From Branchipolynoe longqiensis (Eukaryota > Annelida > Polychaeta > Phyllodocida > Polynoidae): 64,000 bases of DNA. A program made the position numbers and the translations under genes. The stretch covers positions 90,053,989 through 90,117,988 of the forward strand of contig CM059190.1 of assembly GCA_030323885.1 (NCBI GenBank), written 5' to 3'. The notes under the pieces are model-generated. The model did no database searches, had not been told where the DNA came from, and saw only the letters and a list, made by a program, of their open reading frames with translations. Shown one piece after another: positions 56,016-64,000 of this stretch (its first letter is position 1; each line of letters opens with the position of its first letter).

Positions 56016-57021
56016 ATGCCACGCGCCTACTGCGCGTTCTGCAGCAATATACACAATGAGCCGGTTAACGAGGCCTGCTGGACACGCTCGTCAGGACGAC
56101 GTGCGACACAACCAAACACTCTTTCCATATCTGACAAGATGGCTAAAGGCGGAAAGACAGATTCGGTCATTACAGATAAACCTGCAGCGCATCCGATAGA
56201 TGTTGAGGAGCGGGAAATATCCGACCGGAACGAGGGGCTGAAACGGCGCAAACACCTAGCGGAGCTGGAGAAGATCGAGCGTGATCTTGAAGAGGATGTG
56301 CTGGCGCTAACCGCCCGACACAGTTCGCAAAAACGGAAGGATGGATCGGCGGACCGGACATCGCGACACAGCACAAGCAGGAACGATTCCCGGAGAAGGA
56401 GCACCAGATGATGCTCGTCTTCGCCGAGACGGAGGAGACGCCGCTATCGCCACCGAGGATCAAGTTTGTCATCGTCTGATGACCGGTCTGTCAGCCGCGA
56501 AAGGAAAGCAAGGAGTAAGTGGTCTTTACGTCGTCATGTTGAGGACTGAAAGGACGTGAAAAAGCTGACCCCTTTTGAACTTATTCAACTGGGTGGTCGC
56601 CTCGAAAGAAACGGACGGTGAGAAGCTTCTCCGCATCCTAAAACATCTGGGATATATTGCGGGGAAGGCGAAGTCAGGTACGTTCATCGAAAGTGCACAC
56701 GTTAATTACGACAGAGCAATCAGGAAGCTTGCTGTCCTCGATGGCTACGAGGCCTTCTCCGCAGGTAACCCTGAGGTTGCACTCAAATATTATGCATTTG
56801 AGCACATGCGGAAGAAGGGGGCAGGGGGAGGAGGCACACCTACAGCTAAGGGGAGCTCCAGTCGTACCGGGCGACTTGTTGCCAAGGACGGGAAGAAACC
56901 CTGTTTTTCTTTCAATAAGGAACACGGGTGTAGTAGGGACGACCGCACATGTAACTACGGACACTGGTGCTCCCTCTGTGGCAGCAAAGCACACGCTAGG
57001 ACCAAGTGCCCTAAAGAATAG
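56016..57021 (+). pseudogene. Gag-like protein of element 1 (broken)
   Basis: Nucleic-acid-binding structural protein of the element. Start MPRAYCAFCSN aligns with the start of the gag at 60,571. A charged, Arg/Ser-rich middle (SSSPRRRRRRYRHRGSS) is followed by a conserved domain (GYIAGKAKSGTF, AIRKLAVLDGYEAFS). The C-terminus has a CCCH finger (C-x8-C-x6-C-x3-H) and a CCHC knuckle (C-x2-C-x4-H-x4-C). Lesions: TGA at 56,409-56,411, TGA at 56,547-56,549 and a frameshift near 56,585. The final stop is TAG at 57,019-57,021, and pol continues in that same frame. Confidence 0.75.
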
Positions 57022-59235
57022 AGGTCTGTCAGCGAGTCGGCGAGACGTGTCCCGGTACTGTGTCCGGGGGATCACTACACTATTGTGAAGCCAGATCCTT
57101 GCATCAAGGTAAATTGTGTTGCCTGTTCGACTCCGGCTCCCTCGGCCGACCTCTGTGCCCCCCAAACCTCAGACTATGTGTGTCCGATGGATTTGTGTGG
57201 CGACCCTGGTGTGTGTAGGGAAAATGGTGATTGCCACCCCCTGCCCAGGGGAACTAGTGCTGGAAATGTTGGTCCAGCTGTTCGAACCGCCCATTGTGTA
57301 TACAATCATAATATTGGTGGCCAGAAGGAACTTTGCAGTCATACTATTGACTACACCAGTGACGTTTGTGTCCCTGCCCCTAAACATCCAGACTGCCCTG
57401 CCACCGTGAACACTCGGCATGCAGACGTCTTAAACCATGGCTCAGATATGTGTGACATGCCACAATGCCCCGTAATTGCCAGCAACTGGTTTTCTATTGT
57501 TATTGTGGAGGGTACTTACCATGTAACCGCTACTGGCGTAAACAACCAGTCCTGTGAACCAATTACATTTGTAGTAACCATGTCATGCGTTAATGCAAGT
57601 TGTACCTGCATACATTACATAGGCCCAAACAGGGCGCAGCTAAAACCATGCCGCGCCATTTGTGAATGCTTCCTCAGAGGTGAGGTTGATCATGATTTCA
57701 TTATATACGGCTGTATTTTCGGCTTCAAAATTATAAATCCCAGTTGCCCAGCTAACTATCGGGCTGCAGCTAAAACTCCTCCAGTTAATGCAGAAAAGGT
57801 TTTTATTGATAAGAAACTCCGTGAAGAGCTGAGCTGCGGATATATTTCCCACGCTGATGCCGCTCCCATCTGCAGCCATAATATATTTGCAGTTGCCAAG
57901 GCGAGTGGTGAAGGCCTCCGCACGATAACTGATTGTAGCAGGCCGGCGGACAGGTCTGTTAATAACTACGTCAATAATGTCGCCTAGACTTTCTCCTACC
58001 AGGGCGTTGACGATTTGGTTGCCCGGCTTGAGCACAATGACTTTATCGCCACAATAGACATCAAGGATGCCTACCGGGCCGTTAGCATACACCCTTCCGA
58101 CCGCCCACGCCAAGCTGTAAGCTGGGATTTCGGAGGGGGCAAAGGTCCCGAGGTTTTCTTTGATAATCGCCTATGCATGGGCCTCTCCTCGAGCCCCTTT
58201 ATCTTTAACTGTATCTCAGATTTTGTTATACGTTGTGCCAAGAGAGAGGGTGTCAATAGAGCAGTCAATTACTTAGATGACTTTGCTTTAATTGGTTGTT
58301 CCTTCAATGACTGCCTAGCGAGCCAATTAACAATCACCGCTATTTTGCGCAGAATCGGTTTCTATTTAAGTTACCCTAAATTTCTAGCGCCAGCACAGTG
58401 CGCCCGTTTCTTGGGCATCGAAATTGATAGTGTCTGCCTTCAGCTTAGACTCCCACCTGACAAGATTCATAAATTAAAGACCCAACTCTCCCTCTTTCTT
58501 TGCAAACGCAAGGCATCCCGGAAGGACCTCGAAAGGTTGGGCGGTCGTCTTGCCCACTGTGCAACAGTCGTCCGCGGGGGCTGCTCCTTCTCCATGAGGA
58601 TCTACGATGCTATTCGGCAGTTGAAGAAGCCGTACCATAAGTTCAGGCTGAATGATGAGTTCAAGTCCAAGCTTTGCTGGTGGCTCGACTATGTCAAAAC
58701 CTTCAATGGTTACGGTAAGCTCCTCGGCTCTCACGCTGTTGCCGTCTCTGTGTACAGTGATGCCTCTGATTGGGGTTTTGGGGCGACCCACTCAGACGAC
58801 TGGCTCGTCGGCTCCTTCAGCGCCGGTGAGGGTGCCCTTGAGTCCGAGGTCGGACATCATTATGCCGACTCCGGAGGAGTCCACTCTGACATGCATATCA
58901 ACCTTAAAGAGATGTGGGCGGTGGTCGCCGCTGCCCGCAGGTGGGGCCATCATTGGCAGGATACGCGCATCGTGTTTGTCACTGACAACAACACAGTGCG
59001 GGCAGCGCTGACCACCGGCCGCTGCATTATTAAACAGATTATGAAATGGGTTAAGGAGATTTTCTGGGTATCTGTTCATTATAACTTCAACGTTAAATCT
59101 GTCTATATAAACACTAATGATAATACAACTTGTGATGCCCTTAGCAGATGGCGCGATCGGGCCAGTAGGGACCGCATTAGTCAGGCTGACAACTCCTGGC
59201 GGTTGTGCTGCGCTCATATCTTTGATGCTATCTAG
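57022..59235 (+). pseudogene. RT-RNase H polyprotein of element 1 (one premature stop)
   Basis: Copies element RNA into DNA. Domains: a Cys-rich N-terminal region, a conserved CxC-x13-C block (SCTC to LKPC, about 57,600-57,650) before RT, RT with DFIATIDIKDAYRAVSIHP (first Asp) and NYLDDFALIG (catalytic DD, about 58,265-58,295), then the DIRS-type RNase H with YSDASDWGFGA, INLKEMWAV, FVTDNNTVRAAL and CDALSR. A TAG at 57,985-57,987 falls between NNYVNNVA and TFSYQG; the frame on both sides is the same and aligns with element 2. The C-terminus stops at 59,235 with no recombinase. No ATG occurs at the start of pol; the first in-frame codons follow the gag TAG. Confidence 0.82.
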
Positions 59236-59303
59236 TAACTTCCTTCTTTGTCGGGGTGTGTCTGCGACTATGCCTTTTTCTGTCTGGGTGTGTCTGCGAC
59301 TAT

Positions 59304-59388
59304 GGCATTTGAGCCCAGCCAGGTGCATTTGATGTTATTCCTAATAAATATTGTACCCACCACTCTGGCTCTGGTGCTATTCTTACAC
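59304..59388 (+). repeat. Split direct repeat B1
   Basis: GGCATTTGAGCCCAGCCAGG to GCTATTCTTACAC, identical to B2 at nearly every position. Contains AATAAATATTG, a plausible polyadenylation signal. Confidence 0.9.
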
Positions 59389-59562
59389 CTACATATATAC
59401 AACGTATATGCAGATGCAAGCGAATACGCATGGTGCCTCCCCCGGTGGTGTGGGTCGGAACTAGCTTAGTTCACCGCCCTGCCGCCGGGTGCCTACATAT
59501 ATGCCTTGGGCTATAGCCTCCCTTCAGCCAGTTGCTATAGGCCTTCCCTACGGTCAACAAAC
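59389..59562 (+). repeat. Split direct repeat A2
   Basis: Second copy of A1, abutting B1 as expected for the B1-A2 junction of PAT/Ngaro-like elements. Confidence 0.9.
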
Positions 59563-59654
59563 ATTTTTATTCTACTTTATTTTGATTTACTTTTCTCTTT
59601 TACATTACCTTTATTCCTTTTACCTACTTATTCACTTTGTTCTTCTATCGGTAG

Positions 59655-59739
59655 GGCATTTGAGCCCAGCCAGGTGCATTTGATGTTATTCCTAATAAAT
59701 ATTGTACCCACCACTCTGGCTCTAGTGCTATTCTTACAC
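59655..59739 (+). repeat. Split direct repeat B2
   Basis: Second copy of B1; separated from A2 by about 90 bp of pyrimidine-rich sequence. Right end of element 1. Confidence 0.9.
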
Positions 59740-59771
59740 ATATATATAGAGAGTATAATGTATTATACGTA

Positions 59772-59788
59772 TATAAAAGGGGCGGAGC
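59772..59788 (+). promoter_or_regulatory. TATA-box-like core promoter
   Basis: TATAAAAGGGGCGGAGC lies just inside the presumed left end of element 2, about 800 bp before its gag ATG. It is the best TATA match seen near any gene here; use is inferred. Confidence 0.5.
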
Positions 59789-60570
59789 TCTCTCATAATA
59801 TTATCACGATTATTCCTCTGTTATTTCGACTAATATTATTCTCCAATCGCTGACTTGCCCGCGTTTGCCCCGGTCCTTGCCTACCCCAGCGCCACCACCT
59901 GTGGGTTCCTGGCACTACTTGCCCGGGCAGTCAGTCTCTCTCCTGTTGTCTGAAAAGACAACAACTACACTCAAGCTCTCCCAAACAGTCTACTGGCTAC
60001 CTGTTTGCTACCTTGAGACTATTTTGTCTTGTTGTCGTCCGCGATCCGGATGACCGTGCCTGTGAGTCGATTATCTGTGCGATTGGACAGCATCTGGATC
60101 GATCTCCACAGCAAGAATTCACATGGATGACGGTATCGTGCCTTAAATTAGATCCGTTTGTCACTTACGACCGTCAAACAGCCGATAAGTGTGTCGACGG
60201 TATTCGTAGACGGGGGAGTGGGACATAATTTGAGAGCAAGCATTCGACTGTCTCCTACCGAGTAGGGGGGGGTCGATACAGAGACAGTTATCTCGCTAAC
60301 CTCCTGCATTTTCAAGGTTCCACATATAATCGACACAGAATCAGTAAACTCATACTAATATCGCTGGAGCTATCAGCTCAGATATTGCAGCCAGTGTGTC
60401 GATAATATCAACCAGGAGGTCATAAGTTACTAATCGTACGTAAATTGAGCGTAATCGACCCAGAACTTTGCACCCTGGTTTAAAAATAACGGCTCCAAGG
60501 TCACCGGGTGCGGGTAAGCGGAACGCTTAATCCGCTTAGCTCTTAATCCGCTTAACTCTGGTCCGCTTTC

Positions 60571-61641
60571 ATGCCAGGCTGCCGCTATTGTTCTGAGTGC
60601 GGGTCAAACCACGACACTCAAGACCGATGTCCTTTTGCTAAAACAATGGACACACCTGTTAGGAGGTCAGGTATGGCTATGCGCAGCAGCACAGCGCCAT
60701 CGAAGAATGCGAGATCGGGAGGTGACGTCGCCGACTTTGATTCGACCGCTTCCAACTTCGCCGAGTTGTCGCTGGAGGAGCGTGAGTCGACTGCACGCGC
60801 GGCTATCGACAAACTCAAGGCAGAGATGCGGGTTACGGCTCTGGAGGACGAACTGGACGATCTCAGAGCAGAACGAGACAGACGACGAAACAGACGCCGG
60901 ACGACCGTGAGGGACGACCAACACGACGTTCAAGCTGGAACGAACAGTGACGACGCGGACGACCGACTACATCCACAGGAGGATCGACGGACGACGGACG
61001 CAGCGCCTAAACCGCCGAGTTGGACGCTAGGCACCGACCACGTCGACTCGAACCACGGTCGATCGCGTCGACACTCACGGGGGTCGAGTAGGAGAAGAAG
61101 GCGGGATTCTAGGTTGAGTAGTGACGGGAGTTCTTCACGAAGGCGGCGCAGTAAGTGGTCATTGAGAAAGTATGGGATGGGCAAGGAAGTCAGGAAGATG
61201 AACCCCCATGAACTTGTGAAGGCTTCATGCGACTGGTGCCTGGACATTACATCACTCACAATATCGGACTACAGATCATTTATCCAACACATTGGCTTCA
61301 TCTCAACTCGGGCGCGTCAAGACCACTACAGGGACGTTGCCCATGTTGACCACGTGCTTGCCATTCGCAAGCTCGGGGAGAGCATCGGGTTCAAGGCATT
61401 TTCTAAGGCACACCAGGATGAAAGTATAGAACACTACGGCCCCCACAATATGAAGATTAACAGACAGGGCGCTAACACATATAGCGCTCGGAGAAGATCA
61501 CCGGGCAACAACACTAAGAAGGCTTGTTACGCCTGGAATGGCGATTCGGGCTGCCTTAAATCTGACGATGAGTGCCGCTTCGCTCACGCTTGCTCAAGAT
61601 GTGGCGCTAAGTCGCACAAACGGGCTAAGTGCAAAAATTGA
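60571..61641 (+). CDS. Gag-like protein of element 2 (intact, 356 codons)
   Basis: Start MPGCRYCSECGSNHDTQDRC holds an N-terminal Cys/His cluster (residues 4-20). A predicted coiled, charged region (ELSLEERESTARAAIDKLKA, about residues 67-110) follows, then an Asp/Arg-rich and an Arg/Ser-rich stretch (about 150-200), and the conserved gag domain (KMNPHELVKAS to FKAFSKAHQDESIEHYGPHN, about 209-300). The C-terminus carries CCCH (C-x8-C-x6-C-x3-H) then CCHC (C-x2-C-x4-H-x4-C). Stop TGA at 61,639-61,641; the pol frame continues in phase behind it. Gag proteins of this kind package the element RNA; that role is inferred from position and fingers. Confidence 0.85.
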   Translation: MPGCRYCSECGSNHDTQDRCPFAKTMDTPVRRSGMAMRSSTAPSKNARSGGDVADFDSTASNFAELSLEERESTARAAIDKLKAEMRVTALEDELDDLRAERDRRRNRRRTTVRDDQHDVQAGTNSDDADDRLHPQEDRRTTDAAPKPPSWTLGTDHVDSNHGRSRRHSRGSSRRRRRDSRLSSDGSSSRRRRSKWSLRKYGMGKEVRKMNPHELVKASCDWCLDITSLTISDYRSFIQHIGFISTRARQDHYRDVAHVDHVLAIRKLGESIGFKAFSKAHQDESIEHYGPHNMKINRQGANTYSARRRSPGNNTKKACYAWNGDSGCLKSDDECRFAHACSRCGAKSHKRAKCKN

Positions 61642-63773
61642 CGTGCTCGAACATTCAACATGTCTAGGCACAATGTTGAATTCTCATATAGCGGCGATCA
61701 TCCTAACGATAACATTGAATCTAGGACTGTCAACCCTAACCGGACTGAACATCCCAACTCCTCTGATAATTATTGCATGCCATGTCTTGATCTTTCAGCT
61801 GGGGTCGAGATCGGGGATGGTGCGGGGGGGGGGGGGTTGAGGTCAGTCCTATTCATGATAAGGCTAAGGTCTTGCTGTGGGAGCAGCCTGAGGGCGCCAG
61901 CAAGGCTGATCGTCTATTTGTAGAGCATACCGCATCGGGCGGCCTGCTGGTATACGTTAGCGAAACCGAGGGGGCGCCACCCAAGAGTTTTCAGGTAGAT
62001 CGCAGCTGTGTTGACGGGAGCTGCACATGTAGCCTCTTGATCGCGGGTAAACCGAGCCAATTAAAACCTTGCAGGTGGTTCGCTGAAATATGTCTTCGGG
62101 GCGATTGGGACCCAGATTGGGTATATCTGATGATAGGGGTCACTTTTGGGTTTAGGGTGATTAACCCAGGTGTTGAGGTCTCCTATATTCCAGACAAGCC
62201 CAGGAGGAAGGCTAAGTGGGAGCGTGATATAATTAATAAGAAATTCCTCGAGGAGGAACGTGACGGCTTAATTTCTAGGGTAGATGCCCCCCCTCTCTGC
62301 ACGCACGAGGCCTTCGTCGTCCCTAAGGACGATGGCGGAGGTCGTGTTGTTATCGACTGCAGTATGCCTTCGAACGAATCCGTGAACAACTTCACTGATG
62401 AAGTCCGTACCAAATTTTCCTATAAAGGCCTCGATGATGTAACGGAGATGCTCGAGAGGGGTGACTATATGGGGACGATAGACATAAAGGACGCCTATCG
62501 TGCAGTCCCTATCCACCCTGATGACCGCCAGCGTCAAGGCCTTCGCCATGGCGATGATAACCTCGATTACTTTCTTGATAATCGTTTGAGTATGGGCCTT
62601 TCATCGAGCCCCTTTATATTTTCCAAGATATCGGACTTCATCGTGAGATGCGGTGTTCGCGAAGGCTTGGCCAGAGTCGTAAACTATCTTGATGACTTCT
62701 CTCTGGTCGGTGGGACACGTTCGGAGGTCCAGGGCACCCAGAGAACCCTCATCCATATCTTGAGAAGACTGGTTTTTTTTGTTAACTTCAAGAAGGTCAG
62801 CAGTGTCGAGACCAAGGTTAGGTTCCTTGGCATATTCGTAGACTCTGTACGCCTCGAACTTAGCCTTCCTCCCGATAAATTAGAGAGAACATTGGAGATC
62901 CTCTGCAAACTACGCGGGCGCAGGAAGGCCAGTAGAAGGGAGCTGGAGCAGGTGGGGGGGTTGCTCGCTCACTGTGCCAAGGTCGTCCGGGGCGGGCGGA
63001 CCTTCTCTAGGCGGTTCTATGATCTCATGTCTAAACTTAAGCAACCTTTCCATAGAATTAGGCTAGGCACCGGAGTTAGGGAAGACCTCGACTGGTGGCT
63101 GAATTTTGCAAGTAGCTTTAACGGGAAAGCCAAGATTCTTGGGAAGTTTGCCCCAGTCATATCCTCTTACAGTGATTCTTCCAAGTGGGGCTTCGGTGCC
63201 CTGCATGGCAGCGACTGGACTGTCGGCGCATACACAGACTCAGCTGAAGACATCCTTGACAGTTACGTCGGTCATCACCACTTCCGTCCTCTGGAGGATG
63301 TCTGGACCGCCCACATCAACGTGCAGGAGATGTGGGCGGTCTACGCATCCTGCGTCCGTTGGAGTGCGGGCTGGGGCGATACCGCTGTCATCTTCGTCAC
63401 CGATAGCTCTGTCGTGCAGGCAGCCCTTAATACGGGCAGGTCTAGGAGTGCCGAAATCATGCACTTCTTGCGCAGAATATTCTGGTTCTCGGTTAAATAC
63501 AATTTTACCTTTACTTCTGTTTATATACGTAGTGCTGTTAACGTAGTATGTGATGCCTTAAGTAGACTGTGTGACAAGGATAGTGCCGCTAGAATCAGGA
63601 GTGTCGATGGTGCCAGAATGCTCTGTTGCAGCGACACCTTTGACCGATCGCTCGTCTCTTTCAGTGAGGGCAGCCCTGAGAGCCGAGCAGCAGCAGTACC
63701 AGCATCAGGCATACGCTCAGAACTCAACAATAGCGAGGGCCACGCAGATCAAGAAATATTTAAGATATGCTGA
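61642..63773 (+). CDS. RT-RNase H polyprotein of element 2
   Basis: In phase with gag after its TGA; the first ATG is 61,660. A 13-G run (61,824-61,836) then moves the frame: before it the protein reads LDLSAGVEIGDGAG, after it VSPIHDKAKVLLWEQPEG (third frame, open to 63,773). Domains: a CVDGSCTC ... LKPC block (about 62,010-62,070), RT with DYMGTIDIKDAYRAVPIHP, SMGLSSSPFIF, NYLDDFSLVG (catalytic DD near 62,685), FLGIFVDS, then DIRS-type RNase H YSDSSKWGFGALHG, INVQEMWAV, FVTDSSVVQAAL and CDALSRL (about 63,550). RT and RNase H core motifs are complete. The C-terminal codons overlap the recombinase frame by about 130 bases. Confidence 0.85.
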
Positions 63774-64000
63774 GCTTTTCCATTCTTCAAGGTCTCCCAT
63801 ACCATGCTCCGAGGAGCAGGTGGCCCTATATGCCGCCTGGTTGGCGAGGGACCTCAAGTATGTATCTGTCATCAACTACCTCAGTGGCCTTAATTTTTTC
63901 CTTAAGCAAAACGGCGGAAGGCCGATAGACTATACAAACTTTGTTCTTTCTTCTACGCTCAAGGGTATTCGTAGAGCTAAGTCTGATATACCTAGGCGTG
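63640..64000 (+). CDS. Tyrosine recombinase, N-terminal part (runs off window)
   Basis: A frame different from RNase H opens before 63,640 and stays open to the window end. From about 63,700 it reads QIKKYLRYAELFH, then CSEEQVALYAAWLARDLKYV, SVINYLSGLNFFLKQNG and LSSTLKGIRRAKSDIPRR, the helical core-binding (SAM-like) domain typical of tyrosine recombinases. The catalytic R-H-R-Y domain would lie to the right. No ATG starts this frame near its beginning, so expression by frameshift or splicing (a TCTCTTTCAG acceptor-like site ends at 63,663) is likely. Recombinases of DIRS-like elements insert a DNA circle. Confidence 0.75.
   Translation, partial: MTDRSSLSVRAALRAEQQQYQHQAYAQNSTIARATQIKKYLRYAELFHSSRSPIPCSEEQVALYAAWLARDLKYVSVINYLSGLNFFLKQNGGRPIDYTNFVLSSTLKGIRRAKSDIPRR

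Larger units (their letters stand above)
54666..59739 (+). mobile_element. DIRS/PAT-type retroelement with split direct repeats, no recombinase
   Basis: Order: A1 (54,666-54,838), leader (54,839-56,015), gag (56,016-57,021), RT-RNase H (57,022-59,235), B1 (59,304-59,388), A2 (59,389-59,562), B2 (59,655-59,739). A1 matches A2 and B1 matches B2, the split-direct-repeat pattern of PAT/Ngaro-like YR retroelements, which integrate through a circular intermediate and leave no target duplication. Only 68 bp separate the RNase H stop from B1, so the tyrosine recombinase is absent. Both ORFs carry stops. The element is therefore a non-autonomous or decayed derivative of about 5.1 kb. Confidence 0.82.
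59740..64000 (+). mobile_element. Second YR retroelement (DIRS-type), right end outside window
   Basis: Leader with a core promoter (59,740-60,570), gag (60,571-61,641), RT-RNase H (61,642-63,773) and the N-terminal part of a tyrosine recombinase running past the window end. Its proteins share domain order with element 1 but are clearly diverged in sequence, so it is another family rather than a duplicate. Its left boundary cannot be fixed without the right-hand repeats. Confidence 0.8.

Noticed and set aside
56027..56472. Minus-strand Ser-rich frames over the gag region
   Set aside because: Antisense of the Arg/Ser-coding part of gag in element 1.
54666..59739. LTR retrotransposon with long terminal repeats
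   Set aside because: RT and RNase H are of DIRS type (YLDDF, CDALSR), no aspartic protease or DDE integrase is seen, and the repeats are split as A1...B1A2B2 rather than simple terminal copies.

Overview
The window is a eukaryotic, intron-containing and very transposon-rich nuclear sequence, most likely from a marine invertebrate and probably a mollusc. The support is indirect: a spliced animal-type DUR3-like transporter gene, I-clade LINEs carrying an RNase H domain, tRNA-derived SINEs in many copies, DIRS-type tyrosine-recombinase (YR) retrotransposons, and a SINE-like repeat that I associate from memory with molluscs. The species cannot be named from the sequence alone.

Layout. 1-7,220: head-to-tail 3' ends of an I-like LINE with RNase H, SINEs, a short tandem repeat and a foldback DNA element. 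7,293-19,799 (minus strand): the one clear cellular gene, a DUR3-like urea/solute:sodium symporter in 8 coding exons. All splice sites fit GT-AG and the phases join into a 771-residue frame; its introns hold minisatellites, satellite modules and several inverted-repeat elements. 19,800-29,900: non-coding DNA with many non-autonomous terminal-inverted-repeat (TIR) elements, AT- and GT-rich tandem repeats, and one weak candidate exon near 28,000. 29,931-31,895: a 5'-truncated LINE reverse transcriptase with one internal stop. 32,100-52,400: dense SINE/MITE territory with nested insertions, including a LINE with a 13-bp target duplication inside a SINE, and a small membrane-protein reading frame (45,165-46,216) split by an 809-bp foldback element. 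52,985-54,196: a 64-bp minisatellite of about 19 units. 54,666-64,000: two different YR-type retroelements next to each other.

The first YR-type element (54,666-59,739) has a split-direct-repeat layout, A1 - gag - RT-RNase H - B1 - A2 - B2, but no recombinase gene. The second (from about 59,740, running off the window) has gag, RT-RNase H and the start of a tyrosine recombinase in an overlapping frame. Both gag proteins end in a CCCH finger followed by a CCHC knuckle. In both elements gag and pol lie in the same frame, separated by a single stop codon.

A second pattern recurs: several unrelated TIR families are filled internally with many copies of a short word taken from their own termini (ACGT, GCGCC, GTGGATCA, ACGGAC, GTGTGAACG). 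These look like a class of word-saturated foldback elements. Besides the symporter, the split small reading frame and one weak candidate exon, I found no host gene. Many open frames here are created by tandem repeats whose unit length is not a multiple of three.
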